DNA of 40,194 nt from Bacteroidota bacterium (lineage in GTDB: Bacteria; Bacteroidota; Bacteroidia; M30B66): assembly GCA_027483445.1 (NCBI GenBank), contig JAIXUS010000009.1, forward strand, positions 1-40,194. The letters are read 5' to 3'. Made by a program: the position numbers and the translations under genes. The stretch's first letter is position 1. The number at the start of each line of letters is the position of its first letter. Below, in pieces: positions 16,376 through 25,187 of the stretch. The notes beneath the pieces are model-generated. The model was given only the letters and a program-made list of their open reading frames with translations, ran no database searches and was not told where the DNA came from.

Positions 16376-17392
16376 ATGCTTACAATCGACATTCATACGC
16401 ACATTTTACCGGAGCACATTCCCAACTTCAAAGAGCGGTTTGGGTACGGCGGTTTCATTCATTTAGAGCATCACAAGCCTTGTTGTGCGCGGATGATGCG
16501 TGACGACCATTTTTTTCGGGAAGTTCAGGACAATTGTTGGGACCCTCAGGTGAGGATGAACGAATGCAGTGTGCATGGAGTACATGTTCAGGTATTGAGC
16601 ACGGTTCCGGTGATGTTTTCTTACTGGGCCAAGGCCGAGGATGCCCTTTCTGTTTCGGAGTTTTTAAATGACCATATTGCCGGAATTGTAGCTCAATATC
16701 CAAAAAGATTTATTGGTTTAGGCACCATTCCAATGCAATCGCCCAAGCTGGCTATTCGGGAATTAGAGCGGTGTATGAAGGAGCTGGGAATGGCCGGTGT
16801 TCAGATTGGTTCTAATGTAAATCAGCGGAATTTAAATGAGCCGGATTTTTTTGAAATCTTCGAAGCGGCGCAGGAATTAGGGGCCGCGGTGTTTATTCAC
16901 CCCTGGGAAATGATGGGTGAAAAAGACATGCAAAAATACTGGTTACCGTGGTTAGTAGGTATGCCGGGCGAAACGGCCAGAGCAATTGCCTCACTGATTT
17001 TCGGTGGAGTTTTAGAACGTTTACCGAGGCTGCGCGTGGCTTTTGCCCATGGTGGAGGATCATTTCCTTTCACACTGGGGCGTTTAAAACATGGCTTTGA
17101 TTGCAGGCCCGATTTGGTAGCTGTTGACAATCCCAACTCGCCCGATAAATACCTTCATCGCTTGTATTTCGACTCTTTGGTGCACGACCCGAATGCGTTG
17201 AAATACTTAGTCAATTTTGCAGGAGTTGAGCGTGTTGCTTTAGGGTCTGATTACCCTTTTCCGCTGGGCGAAGATGTACCCGGAAGCTTGATTCGCTCGC
17301 TGGATTTTTCGGAACAAGAGAAAGTTCGATTGCTGAGTGGAACGGCCCTGGAATGGCTGAATTTATCGGCGCGAATTTTTGAGGGCAAATGA
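16376..17392 (+). CDS. nbaD: 2-amino-3-carboxymuconate-6-semialdehyde decarboxylase (ACMSD)
   Basis: The 338-residue amidohydrolase-fold protein carries the metal ligands expected for ACMSD: His7 and His9 (DIHTHI), His175 (FIHPWEMM), His225 (AFAHGGGSF) and Asp292 (GSDYPFP). The spacing is close to that of the characterised Pseudomonas enzyme. It decarboxylates ACMS to 2-aminomuconate semialdehyde. This steers carbon to catabolism and away from spontaneous closure to quinolinate, the NAD precursor. It follows the dioxygenase on the same strand and is likely in the same operon. A short AT-flanked hairpin near 17415-17430 may end the transcript, but it is weak. Confidence 0.95.
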   Translation: MLTIDIHTHILPEHIPNFKERFGYGGFIHLEHHKPCCARMMRDDHFFREVQDNCWDPQVRMNECSVHGVHVQVLSTVPVMFSYWAKAEDALSVSEFLNDHIAGIVAQYPKRFIGLGTIPMQSPKLAIRELERCMKELGMAGVQIGSNVNQRNLNEPDFFEIFEAAQELGAAVFIHPWEMMGEKDMQKYWLPWLVGMPGETARAIASLIFGGVLERLPRLRVAFAHGGGSFPFTLGRLKHGFDCRPDLVAVDNPNSPDKYLHRLYFDSLVHDPNALKYLVNFAGVERVALGSDYPFPLGEDVPGSLIRSLDFSEQEKVRLLSGTALEWLNLSARIFEGK

Positions 17393-17512
17393 TAAAGCTG
17401 CGAATTAACACGCTTGTGCGTTGTTTAACATCATGCGATAAGTGTAAGTTTATCGGTGAGAGACCCAATATTGTAGCGCATTTATCGTCAGGAGAGCAAA
17501 GCTGAGTGTGCC

Positions 17513-18760
17513 TTATGGAATGCGGACGAAACGCTGAGCAGAAGATTGATTGTTATAGGTGCACTTTAGCAGATAAACGCCGGCCGGCAAGGAATTTAGA
17601 TCTACAACCGGCTGTATTCCTTCACCGGTAAGATGGCATTTACCTGACACATCCCAAATGGAATATTTGATGTTTTTTTGAGTTTCGATATACAATTGTG
17701 ACCGGGCTGGATTTGGTTGAATTGTAAAATTGAATGCTGAAGGTTTTTGAACACCAACCGTAGAACCAAAGCACAGGTTGGGTCGCGCATTCGCAATGAC
17801 CCACGACATGAATGAGGCTTGTTCGTTAGTGAAACTCACCTGACAATCCGGGAAACTGTAGTCCATGTAATTTTCGAACATATCAGGAAGGTCCTGCCCG
17901 AAAATATTGTCAATACAAGTATTTTGAACGGGGCATTCAAATGCGGAGTTGTCGGCCATAGCAGGAGTATCGTCAATGCCATCATTGCCGAAGCAGTCTA
18001 TATCGTCGCCCCAAATGTGCCGTAAGCCAAAGTAATGCCCGACTTCATGAATGAGCACCTTTTGAGCTTGCGAGATTTGGGAACCAAAAAACTCTGTTTG
18101 AACGACCACCCCATCAATTAATTCTGAGGGGTCGAAATCAGGCCAATTCGGAAGATTTGGTGGAGGCGTTGCATAACCGGCAACAATTGGCGCTCCGCTC
18201 GCATCGGCTGTGTTACAAACCCAAATATTGAGGTACCGCGAAACGTCCCATGGATCGCTCCCCCCGAATGCCGTTTCTTTAACAGCTTCAGATAAAATAC
18301 TAGAAACTTCTCCAAAACCAAGCAAGTCGGTTTCAATTCTCAAAATTCCATTGCTTGGATTTCCTTCGGGGTCAACATTGGCTAACACAAAATGAATATT
18401 CGCCGATTCTCCTGTAATACCATCAAAAACAGAACGAATATCGTTTGTATCCGGGTTTTGGTGACTGAATGCAAAATTCAAACGATTTATTTCCTGTTGG
18501 ACTTGCGCATTGCTTATAAAATCATCGAGGGGGCCTTCCAGAATATGCACCACCACTTGCACTGTGCAAACTTCGGTACTTCTTTTTACCGAGGACCGTG
18601 CTTTTTCAGTGGATGAAAAAAATGCTTCATCGAAGTGTGTATTCTTCCTACGAAATTGTTGCTGTACCATGTCAGCACCGCAGTGTTTATAGGGTTTCTG
18701 AGACCATCCGGCCACGGTCGCAAGCAGAAAAACAGCAAAAGTGATGAATCGAATTACCAT
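17513..18760 (-). CDS. Secreted M43 zinc metalloprotease with T9SS signal
   Basis: The 415-residue precursor has a signal peptide (MVIRFITFAVFLLATVAGWSQ). The catalytic motif is HEVGHYFGLRH (His238, Glu239, His242, His248), followed by a Met-turn ENYMDYSFPD, as in pappalysin-type M43. It goes almost directly from the catalytic domain to a type A T9SS domain (IQPNPARSQLYIE, then AGVYLLKCTY), with no PKD or Ig domains. It is therefore a compact form of the protease at 2207-4486. The substrate is unknown. It is separated from the Sua5 gene upstream by 90 nt. Confidence 0.9.
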   Translation of the reverse strand: MVIRFITFAVFLLATVAGWSQKPYKHCGADMVQQQFRRKNTHFDEAFFSSTEKARSSVKRSTEVCTVQVVVHILEGPLDDFISNAQVQQEINRLNFAFSHQNPDTNDIRSVFDGITGESANIHFVLANVDPEGNPSNGILRIETDLLGFGEVSSILSEAVKETAFGGSDPWDVSRYLNIWVCNTADASGAPIVAGYATPPPNLPNWPDFDPSELIDGVVVQTEFFGSQISQAQKVLIHEVGHYFGLRHIWGDDIDCFGNDGIDDTPAMADNSAFECPVQNTCIDNIFGQDLPDMFENYMDYSFPDCQVSFTNEQASFMSWVIANARPNLCFGSTVGVQKPSAFNFTIQPNPARSQLYIETQKNIKYSIWDVSGKCHLTGEGIQPVVDLNSLPAGVYLLKCTYNNQSSAQRFVRIP

Positions 18761-18850
18761 TGGATAAAGTTAAGTATAATCATAAACTATGAGTCGAACA
18801 GCAAGACTTATGGAGCAAATCCCTAAACCCAGTTTTGAGCTCAATGGAGA

Positions 18851-19807
18851 TTATGAGAAATTGGAAGCTCTTCTTAGGCGGTCGTTGATGGCTTTACCTA
18901 AACCGAATTCGGGTGCGTATTCGGCCAAGATGCGGTTAGCCGGAAAGTCGTCGGCTTGTCGTAATATATCGAAAAGCCTTGCTGCCGCTGAGCTGTCGCT
19001 GCCATCAATGCTTAATTGAAGTTGGCGTTCCCTTGGAAAATCACTTCGATATTCGTGAAAAACCAACAAAACCGGATTGTCATCCGCGTAGCGCTGTAAA
19101 AGTAAATCCAAATTGCCTGTTAACATTGGCTTTCGGGGCGAATAATGCGATTTTAACATTCCCGGAGCTCGTGGGTCGGAGCTTTGGTTAATTTGAACAT
19201 CGACCGGACCAATCATTTGCTCAATGGCTTCTTGAGAAAGGCCTCCAAGCCTAAAAATGGTGGGCTTTCGGGCGATCAACCCTACGATGGTGCTTTCGAG
19301 GCCAACTCGACAGGGGCCTCCATCTAAAATATAAGGAATTAATGCACCAAGTTGAGCTTGCACATGTTCGGCCTTGGTAGGGCTCACATACCCAAAAGGG
19401 TTTGCGCTGGGTGCTGCGAGTGGAAAATCGAGGAGGCTGAGTAATTCCTGCACGAGTGGATGCGCGGGCATTCGGAAAGCCGCCTCAGGCAAACCACTGC
19501 ATGTGATGTCGGGTACAATTCCAGAACGTGGAAGCAACAAGGTTAGCGGGCCGGGCCAGAAGGCATCAGCGAGCTTTTTTAAAGGTTCCGGAAAATCGGT
19601 AATCAGCGTTGAAAGCTGAGCATAGGAAGCCACATGAACAATAAGCGGGTCGAAAAAAGGGCGGTTTTTAACCTTAAATATTTCGGCCACACGCATAGGA
19701 TCAAGCGCATTACCGGCCAATCCATACACCGTTTCGGTAGGAATGGCCACAACTGTATGTTGCAGAAATGCTGCGGCTTCATGAAGAGAACTCCCAATTT
19801 TGGCCAT
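18851..19807 (-). CDS. tsaC: L-threonylcarbamoyladenylate synthase, Sua5 type
   Basis: The 318-residue protein has an N-terminal YrdC domain: AIPTETVYGLAGNA, KVKNRPFFDPLIVHV, and the SAN motif in PLAAPSANPFGYVSPT. A C-terminal Sua5 domain after ~residue 205 follows the linker APGMLKSHYSPRKPM. It makes threonylcarbamoyl-AMP from threonine, bicarbonate and ATP for t6A37 of ANN-decoding tRNAs. The two-domain layout and length fit Sua5 rather than the short TsaC form. A TACCTTTG box ends 4 nt before the ATG, suggesting a leaderless transcript. Confidence 0.92.
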   Translation of the reverse strand: MAKIGSSLHEAAAFLQHTVVAIPTETVYGLAGNALDPMRVAEIFKVKNRPFFDPLIVHVASYAQLSTLITDFPEPLKKLADAFWPGPLTLLLPRSGIVPDITCSGLPEAAFRMPAHPLVQELLSLLDFPLAAPSANPFGYVSPTKAEHVQAQLGALIPYILDGGPCRVGLESTIVGLIARKPTIFRLGGLSQEAIEQMIGPVDVQINQSSDPRAPGMLKSHYSPRKPMLTGNLDLLLQRYADDNPVLLVFHEYRSDFPRERQLQLSIDGSDSSAAARLFDILRQADDFPANRILAEYAPEFGLGKAINDRLRRASNFS

Positions 19808-19811
19808 GCCG

Positions 19812-19819
19812 CAAAGGTA
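19812..19819 (-). promoter_or_regulatory. Bacteroidota -7 box abutting the Sua5 start codon
   Basis: The minus strand reads TACCTTTG, then CGGC, then ATG, with only 4 nt between box and start codon. A start site at the usual distance from a -7 box would fall on or beside the ATG. Confidence 0.5.
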
Positions 19820-19886
19820 TAACGGTATGTAAGAAATCCGAATGCTCTGCTGAAACTGAGAAGGCCTGAATCAGTAAATAAAAACT

Positions 19887-20591
19887 ATGAAGTTGTACTT
19901 TGTTTTGTGGAGCAGCGCAATTGTGCTCAGCTCCTGTAAAAAAGAGAGTTTTCCCGGACCTGAAATTTTGCAACCCAACAAGCCGGTGCAGGAAAATATT
20001 AGCCGGAATTCAAGCTCGGAAAAGAGCTTCAGTGTCGGAAGTAAAACCTACGTTGCAGGATTTACGCAGCTTTCACAAAACCAGGACGCTTATGTACTGT
20101 GCTTGGAAAATGAGGGCATTGTTTGGTCGAAATACTATGACCGAAGCCCTGATGATTCCAGGGCGGCCGCTCTGGTAGCCAATGCACAGCATTTGTATGT
20201 TGCTTTTACCTGTACAGGTGGAAACACTGATTTCAGGGCTACTCAAGGTAGTTTCCAGGAGAGTTATGGAACCGGAGGGGGGCCTAAAATTTTGTTTTTG
20301 GCCCGCATCAATCCACAAACCGGAAATATCGAAAAGGCCACGTTCGTGGGATGTCGACTCGACAATGGAAAAACAAACACATTACGCCTGAAGGACAATG
20401 AGCCGGAACCCTTACGGTTGCAAGCCAATGGGAATATTGAAGTATTGGCAACTAAAGCTTACGACAGGGCCGATGGCAGGTTAACGCCCAATATTGGTCC
20501 TGATGAAGATTGCCGTGTTTCGGGCGGCAGTTGGAGAGGGCTATTTGATTCTTCGCTTTCGTTGATTGAAGGTGATTGTTTGCCCGATTGA
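19887..20591 (+). CDS. Lipoprotein of unknown function
   Basis: The 234-residue protein has a lipoprotein signal peptide ending in VLSSC, with the lipidated Cys at 17 followed by KKE. The mature part contains short beta-propeller-like segments (KTYVAGFTQLSQNQDAYV, LVANAQHLYVAFTC, KILFLARINPQTGNI) like those of periplasmic repeat proteins, though it is too short for a full propeller. I do not recognise a family. It is followed 18 nt later by the YidD-like gene and may share its role, but a palindrome and promoter-like box lie between them. Confidence 0.65.
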   Translation: MKLYFVLWSSAIVLSSCKKESFPGPEILQPNKPVQENISRNSSSEKSFSVGSKTYVAGFTQLSQNQDAYVLCLENEGIVWSKYYDRSPDDSRAAALVANAQHLYVAFTCTGGNTDFRATQGSFQESYGTGGGPKILFLARINPQTGNIEKATFVGCRLDNGKTNTLRLKDNEPEPLRLQANGNIEVLATKAYDRADGRLTPNIGPDEDCRVSGGSWRGLFDSSLSLIEGDCLPD

Positions 20592-20593
20592 TT

Positions 20594-20609
20594 GCGGTAA
20601 ATTTACCGC
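20594..20609 (+). promoter_or_regulatory. Perfect palindrome directly against the yidD-like start codon
   Basis: GCGGTAAATTTACCGC is a perfect 16-nt palindrome whose last base precedes the ATG. Within it TAAATTTA (20598-20605) is a one-mismatch -7 box. A very similar arrangement precedes recG (27182-27197). It could be an operator or part of a leaderless promoter. Confidence 0.4.
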
Positions 20610-21008
20610 ATGCGTTTTATTGCTTTTTTATGGATGACCTTACAGTGTCTTCAGGCGTTTAGTCAGCAAAAAGCCGTTGAAAATGCTCAGGCTTCAACAA
20701 TAAAAGCACCACAGAGCCTTTGGGAAAAGGGCGATTTGCGACCGGCTGCTCCGTTGGAAACCTCCGCTTTACTCATGCTAGAGCTTTATAAAAAAACAGC
20801 CTCCGGAAACCTGGGCAGCAGCTGTAGGTTTAGTCCGGAATGCTCTAGATTTATGGCAGAATCGATTCGAAACCAAGGCTTTTGGACAGGACTTTTGTTG
20901 GGGTGTGACCGGCTGTTACGCTGCAATCATGAGGCAGAAATAGAGCATAGCGATCATTTGCGCGACAGTAAAACCGGGAAGATATATGATCCTGCAGTGG
21001 AGTATTAG
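20610..21008 (+). CDS. YidD-like protein with N-terminal signal/anchor
   Basis: The 132-residue protein has a YidD (DUF37) core from about residue 55: LYKKTASGN, then GSSCRFSPECSRFM, GFWTGLLLGCDRLLRCNH. This matches the family's SP..G..CRF.P.CS and R..RC motifs. Ordinary YidD is ~70-85 residues and helps YidC-dependent membrane insertion. This one has an extra ~50-residue N-terminus starting with a hydrophobic segment (MRFIAFLWMTLQCLQAFSQ) that looks like a signal peptide, so the YidD core may lie outside the cytoplasm. It overlaps the next gene by 23 nt and is not near rnpA or yidC here. Confidence 0.8.
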   Translation: MRFIAFLWMTLQCLQAFSQQKAVENAQASTIKAPQSLWEKGDLRPAAPLETSALLMLELYKKTASGNLGSSCRFSPECSRFMAESIRNQGFWTGLLLGCDRLLRCNHEAEIEHSDHLRDSKTGKIYDPAVEY

Positions 21009-22416
21009 TCTTGCCTTACTGGGCCCGTCCGACTCGTTGAATCAAAAAATGCTTGAACATCTGAACCGTCCGCATGACGAGGCAATCCGACTTCGTTTCA
21101 CTGAGCATTTTAAAAACGACACCAATGCGGCCTGGCAGGCTGAACGGGCGATTTCATTTTACAAAGTTGCAAATTATACAAAATCAGCACAGATATTAGA
21201 ATCATTGGATTCAATGCAAAGAGTAATCCACCGTGTAGAAGATTACCACCTTACCAGCGGTTTGGCCATTGGAAATATTAATGTGCTTCAAGATAAAAAA
21301 GAGTATTCAAATTATTTAGCGCTATTTACAAAAAGCAATATGGATTTAAGTGCATACAGTGATAAGGTGCAGTTGAGATACAAAAAATATCAGCATGTAA
21401 AGAGAAAATCAATTTTGCTTGCCGGATTACTTTCAACCATTCCGGGATTAGGAAAGGCCTATTGTGGCTATAACCGGCAGGCTCAGAGTAGTGTGGTTGT
21501 ACAGAGTTTTTTCGGAATTATTACAGCCGAGAGCATTTACCGGTATGGTTTACAATCGGCTGTTGGTCAAACGGCTTTGAGCGTTAGTGGATTATGGTGG
21601 TTAAGTGGAATTTACGGTACAATGAAATCGTTGAAAAAAGAAAAACGCGACCGGAAAATCGCTTTAATTAAAGCCATCTGGGAAGAAGAAAACCGAAAAA
21701 TAAATAAAGGCAGGACTAAACCTCATTTACCAGAGCCATTGAATAATGGATGGCAAAAAGATTCAGTATTGCTCTGCCGACTTGCCATAGTTCAAGCGGA
21801 GAATGATTCTACAAAGGCTGAGGCTGAGTGGCGATTTTTTAAGGCTTGTTTTAAGGAAGGTTTAGGTGCAACGGCAAAAGAATCGTTAAAAAGATTAGAT
21901 GATGTGCAATTGTCTTCGGAAACGAAACAAGAAATGCACGCCATATTGCCCATTTTTTGGTTTAACCAGGAAAATTATACCGAGGCTATACAATGGAAGA
22001 AAAGCGAAACCGATCAGTTAACCGGTAAATTAAAAGACATCTACAACGAGATTTATCTCACCAGGAAAGAATACCAGATGATGAGTGAAGACAAGAGGCA
22101 TTGTATCTCGATGGACACAACGAATGTTACCGAACCCATAAATTCAAGTAAGGTCTTACCTATTCAATATTTACGCATCAAAAAACCGATTAAAGCGTTA
22201 ACGAGCGGACTACTTTATTTAAGTCCACCGGCTATACTTACCGCGGGCCTGATTGGCCAGTTGCCTCTGAGTGGTTCACTTTTGGCTTTGTATACAGGAT
22301 ACCGTATTTATGGTAGTTCAGCGGAAGCCTCAGAAATAATTTTAGAAAAACACCTAAACGATATTGAAAAGGCGCTTTTCGAAAAGAAGATAGAGTGCAT
22401 ACGAACTCAAAAATAA
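20986..22416 (+). CDS. Membrane protein with PGLGxxY motif, partner of the YidD-like protein
   Basis: The 476-residue protein overlaps the YidD-like gene by 23 nt, so translation is probably coupled. Its N-terminal third is helical and TPR-like (ISFYKVANYTKSAQILESLD). A hydrophobic block at ~140-205 begins LLSTIPGLGKAYCGYNRQAQ; the PGLG..Y.G motif marks a family of small membrane domains. A charged helical region follows, then another hydrophobic hairpin near 405-445 (LYLSPPAILTAGLIGQLP). Similar TPR/PGLGQxY proteins often accompany yidD. The function is unknown, and envelope assembly is an inference. The start (MILQWSISLALLG) could be later. Confidence 0.6.
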   Translation: MILQWSISLALLGPSDSLNQKMLEHLNRPHDEAIRLRFTEHFKNDTNAAWQAERAISFYKVANYTKSAQILESLDSMQRVIHRVEDYHLTSGLAIGNINVLQDKKEYSNYLALFTKSNMDLSAYSDKVQLRYKKYQHVKRKSILLAGLLSTIPGLGKAYCGYNRQAQSSVVVQSFFGIITAESIYRYGLQSAVGQTALSVSGLWWLSGIYGTMKSLKKEKRDRKIALIKAIWEEENRKINKGRTKPHLPEPLNNGWQKDSVLLCRLAIVQAENDSTKAEAEWRFFKACFKEGLGATAKESLKRLDDVQLSSETKQEMHAILPIFWFNQENYTEAIQWKKSETDQLTGKLKDIYNEIYLTRKEYQMMSEDKRHCISMDTTNVTEPINSSKVLPIQYLRIKKPIKALTSGLLYLSPPAILTAGLIGQLPLSGSLLALYTGYRIYGSSAEASEIILEKHLNDIEKALFEKKIECIRTQK

Positions 22417-22451
22417 GTCTACAGCATTAAGGCATTCGAACTCAATAGGGT

Positions 22452-24068
22452 TTATTCCAGCACCACAACTCCAACTTTATAATCGGATGCCCCCTTTTTC
22501 AGCATAGAGCAACAGCCTTTGCTGGCGCGGAAGGCGATGAGTGAAGAACGATTCGTGCCCAAATCTTTTGAATTGTTGAACTTGATATCGTAATCACGCG
22601 TCAATTCCGACTTAGCCAACAATGGAATTTTTTCAGACACACCATCATTGTTTACGACCATGGCAACAGGCATGGTGTTTTTGGTGGTTTGAGGGTAAAT
22701 GTTATTTTTAAAATCGGGAGTATCTGCATTTTCTTTATCGTCGTTAAACAGAATGTACAGCTTGTCTTTGTACATTCTTGCCGCAAAAGAATTCAACCGG
22801 CCTCCATCATTGGTCGAAACCTGTTGCTTGGGAAATACGGTTTGCCAAAGAATTTTTCCTGACTCATCAATGTTCATCAAAAGAATGTCATTATTGTGGT
22901 AATACCGCGTGGTTGTTGTACCACCATTGGGATTTGATGTCGTAACGACCTGTACGTATTCCTCTTCAAAAAGAATGTAACTGCCACCATCTGGTCGTGT
23001 TACAATTTCCTTAACTTCTATGTTGGCCCGAATTTCAGAGTTACGTCTTCGTTCAGAATTAGAGTTATTCAGCATTTTAATAATCTCGGCCTGAAAATCC
23101 TGAACACTTTCAGCGCTCACCGCACCGGTATTCACATCAATTTTGAAGTAAAAGGTGCCGGTGATATTTGATAAATTTCGCTTGTCTGAATAAATCCCGA
23201 CACAAAACGCGTTGCCCTGTTGGTCAAAACGAAGACTTACATCACGAACAAAAAGGTTACTTAACTTCACATCGAATGTATTCGATTCTCCTGAAGCCGG
23301 ATTAATGGTAACAATGGTATAATAAAATGAAGGATCATCAGGTCCACGCTCAGACCTCGGAATATTAATTCGTGCAAGCATGTGCAAATTATTACTTTCG
23401 CTAAGGCTTATATCATAAACACTGAATTCGCGGCCCTTGTATGGCAATTCTATTTCGACCGAAACTTTTTCATTGATTTCTCTGTCCCATATCTTCAACT
23501 GGTAAATGTGACTTTCAGATTTATCTTGCTTGGGCTTTCGGAGTTGAAATAGTTTAGTGGAGTCGTTCGATAGCGTGAGTACCTCTAAGTCAAGTTTATC
23601 AGATTCCGTATTGATTTCGATTGCGGCGGTAAGTGCGGTGGACTCAAGATCAAAAATCTGAGCATATAATTTTTTGTCGCGGGTTTTAGTGTCCTTAATC
23701 TTATAGAATACATAGAGTGAATCTTTCAAGATATAGAAGCGTTCCAGGCTGTAATCGCGATACTTTGTATTGTCTTTTCGCTTGCGCATGGCTTCGAAGT
23801 CGAAAGTTTTACCCTTCGCACCAACCCGGGCTTTGGGACCAAGGGTGAGTTCCCGGTGCCAAAGCACTGAAAAATCCTCGGCAGAATAAGCCGTTAAATA
23901 ATTCACATAATTCTCAGTTACAATTGAAAAGTAGTTCTCTGAATTTCCCCCAATGATGGGCCCGTTGTCGTCGGGCATCGTTTGAAATGCACTCCAACGG
24001 AGCTCATTTTGAGAATTCAGCGAAGTAGAAAAAATTGTTAGAAAGGTGAGAAGCAGTAATCGAAACAT
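22452..24068 (-). CDS. Secreted protein of unknown function, possible repeat/propeller
   Basis: The 538-residue protein starts with a signal peptide (MFRLLLLTFLTIFSTSLNSQ). A longer in-frame start 93 nt upstream would add residues that run into the divergent gene and is not favoured. The mature part is beta-rich with propeller-like segments (NYLTAYSAEDFSVLWHREL, DILLMNIDESGKILWQ). It ends with SKGCCSMLKKGASDYKVGV. No T9SS domain or lipobox is seen, and I cannot name a family. It is transcribed away from an outer-membrane-like gene only 30 nt away, with a one-mismatch -7 box (TACTTTCG) at 24086-24093. Confidence 0.6.
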   Translation of the reverse strand: MFRLLLLTFLTIFSTSLNSQNELRWSAFQTMPDDNGPIIGGNSENYFSIVTENYVNYLTAYSAEDFSVLWHRELTLGPKARVGAKGKTFDFEAMRKRKDNTKYRDYSLERFYILKDSLYVFYKIKDTKTRDKKLYAQIFDLESTALTAAIEINTESDKLDLEVLTLSNDSTKLFQLRKPKQDKSESHIYQLKIWDREINEKVSVEIELPYKGREFSVYDISLSESNNLHMLARINIPRSERGPDDPSFYYTIVTINPASGESNTFDVKLSNLFVRDVSLRFDQQGNAFCVGIYSDKRNLSNITGTFYFKIDVNTGAVSAESVQDFQAEIIKMLNNSNSERRRNSEIRANIEVKEIVTRPDGGSYILFEEEYVQVVTTSNPNGGTTTTRYYHNNDILLMNIDESGKILWQTVFPKQQVSTNDGGRLNSFAARMYKDKLYILFNDDKENADTPDFKNNIYPQTTKNTMPVAMVVNNDGVSEKIPLLAKSELTRDYDIKFNNSKDLGTNRSSLIAFRASKGCCSMLKKGASDYKVGVVVLE

Positions 24069-24098
24069 AAGTATCTTGCGTGCTGCGAAAGTATGAGA

Positions 24099-24842
24099 AT
24101 GAAGAATAGATTTTACATCCTGACCATTATTCTGTCTTTTACGATTGGTTTGAATGCCCAAATCATTGTGCGTCCTCCATCAGAAAATGCGCCTATCGAA
24201 AAAAAAACGCAAAGTAAAAAGACTCAATATTTAAAGAATGCAGTAGGCCTCGACCTAAGCTGGTTGGTCAGAGGCAACGCACTGTTGGGTTATGAGCGGG
24301 TTCTCGGCGACTTGTTTAGCATAAGGGCAACCTGTGGATTAAGCTTTGGAGACTTTCTCGATGGAGTTCTGTATGAAGACTTTAAGTCAATGAATGAGAG
24401 TAGTCTCAGAAGCATTCAAGCCGATAACACCCTCAGCTACGGATTGGAGTTGCGCTATCACCCTATGGAAACGGGATATTTCGATAGCGGATACATTGGA
24501 GGCGGAATGATGCTCAGAAATTACAATTACACTGGAGTATTTGACCAATCAAAGATTGACAGCTTTCTGCCACCGACCAATGTTAATGTGGCATCGAGAT
24601 CATCAGTAGTCGATTTATATGTAAGGTATGGCGGTCAAGTAAGACTTACAAAATCACAATCCAATGTATTGTTTCTCGAATATGGATTAATCTTGGGTTA
24701 CAGCTTTGGTGCCTTCGATCAGATTGGCGCGGAATTCCCATCCTTTAATTCACCAAACAATACCTTAAATCCGGTTAAATTCAGGGAAAGCTCTGCTTCC
24801 TATTTGATTTTGCCGGTGCTTAGCCTTGGATACGGGTTTTGA
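24099..24842 (+). CDS. Probable outer-membrane beta-barrel protein
   Basis: The 247-residue precursor has a signal peptide (MKNRFYILTIILSFTIGLNAQ). The mature part alternates hydrophobic and polar residues as in small outer-membrane barrels (LDLSWLVRGNALLGYERVLG, YGLELRYHPM, LFLEYGLILGYSF) and ends in the aromatic residue Phe (LSLGYGF), as barrels usually do. An ATG at 24093 is in frame but overlaps the promoter-like box of the divergent gene, so I prefer 24099. The function is unknown. Confidence 0.6.
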   Translation: MKNRFYILTIILSFTIGLNAQIIVRPPSENAPIEKKTQSKKTQYLKNAVGLDLSWLVRGNALLGYERVLGDLFSIRATCGLSFGDFLDGVLYEDFKSMNESSLRSIQADNTLSYGLELRYHPMETGYFDSGYIGGGMMLRNYNYTGVFDQSKIDSFLPPTNVNVASRSSVVDLYVRYGGQVRLTKSQSNVLFLEYGLILGYSFGAFDQIGAEFPSFNSPNNTLNPVKFRESSASYLILPVLSLGYGF

Positions 24843-25187
24843 TAAAAAACCTATTCTACAATTACAAAGTCGGTACACTGCGGTAAATCTGAATCAATTT
24901 CAAAAAGTGAAAGCGAGAATCTGATTATCGCCCACTACCCTACCGACCCGCCATTGCTCTCATTCACAACGCACATATCTATTCACTAAATAGTGCATTT
25001 AAACGGGAGTTGCTTAGGCTCGGCAAGGCAGCTCTTGAACGTAATTTTTTCGTTACACTGAAAGACGACATCCTCACTCGAGGCTCAGGTTACCGTGAAG
25101 TCATCCCGCAGGGCACAACCGCAAACCATATAATTTTTATTGCATTGATTTTGTGACCCTTAAAATATTTTTACATTCAGTACCTTG
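24843..25187. other. Intergenic region without a recognised gene
   Basis: No gene with a plausible start and codon pattern is seen in these ~345 nt. A stretch from 24911 to 25153 stays open on the plus strand for 81 codons, with no ATG, and reads partly protein-like (ELLRLGKAALERNFF, GYREVIPQGTT). It could be a gene remnant or chance. CACTAAATAGTG at 24984-24995 is a short palindrome. Confidence 0.4.
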
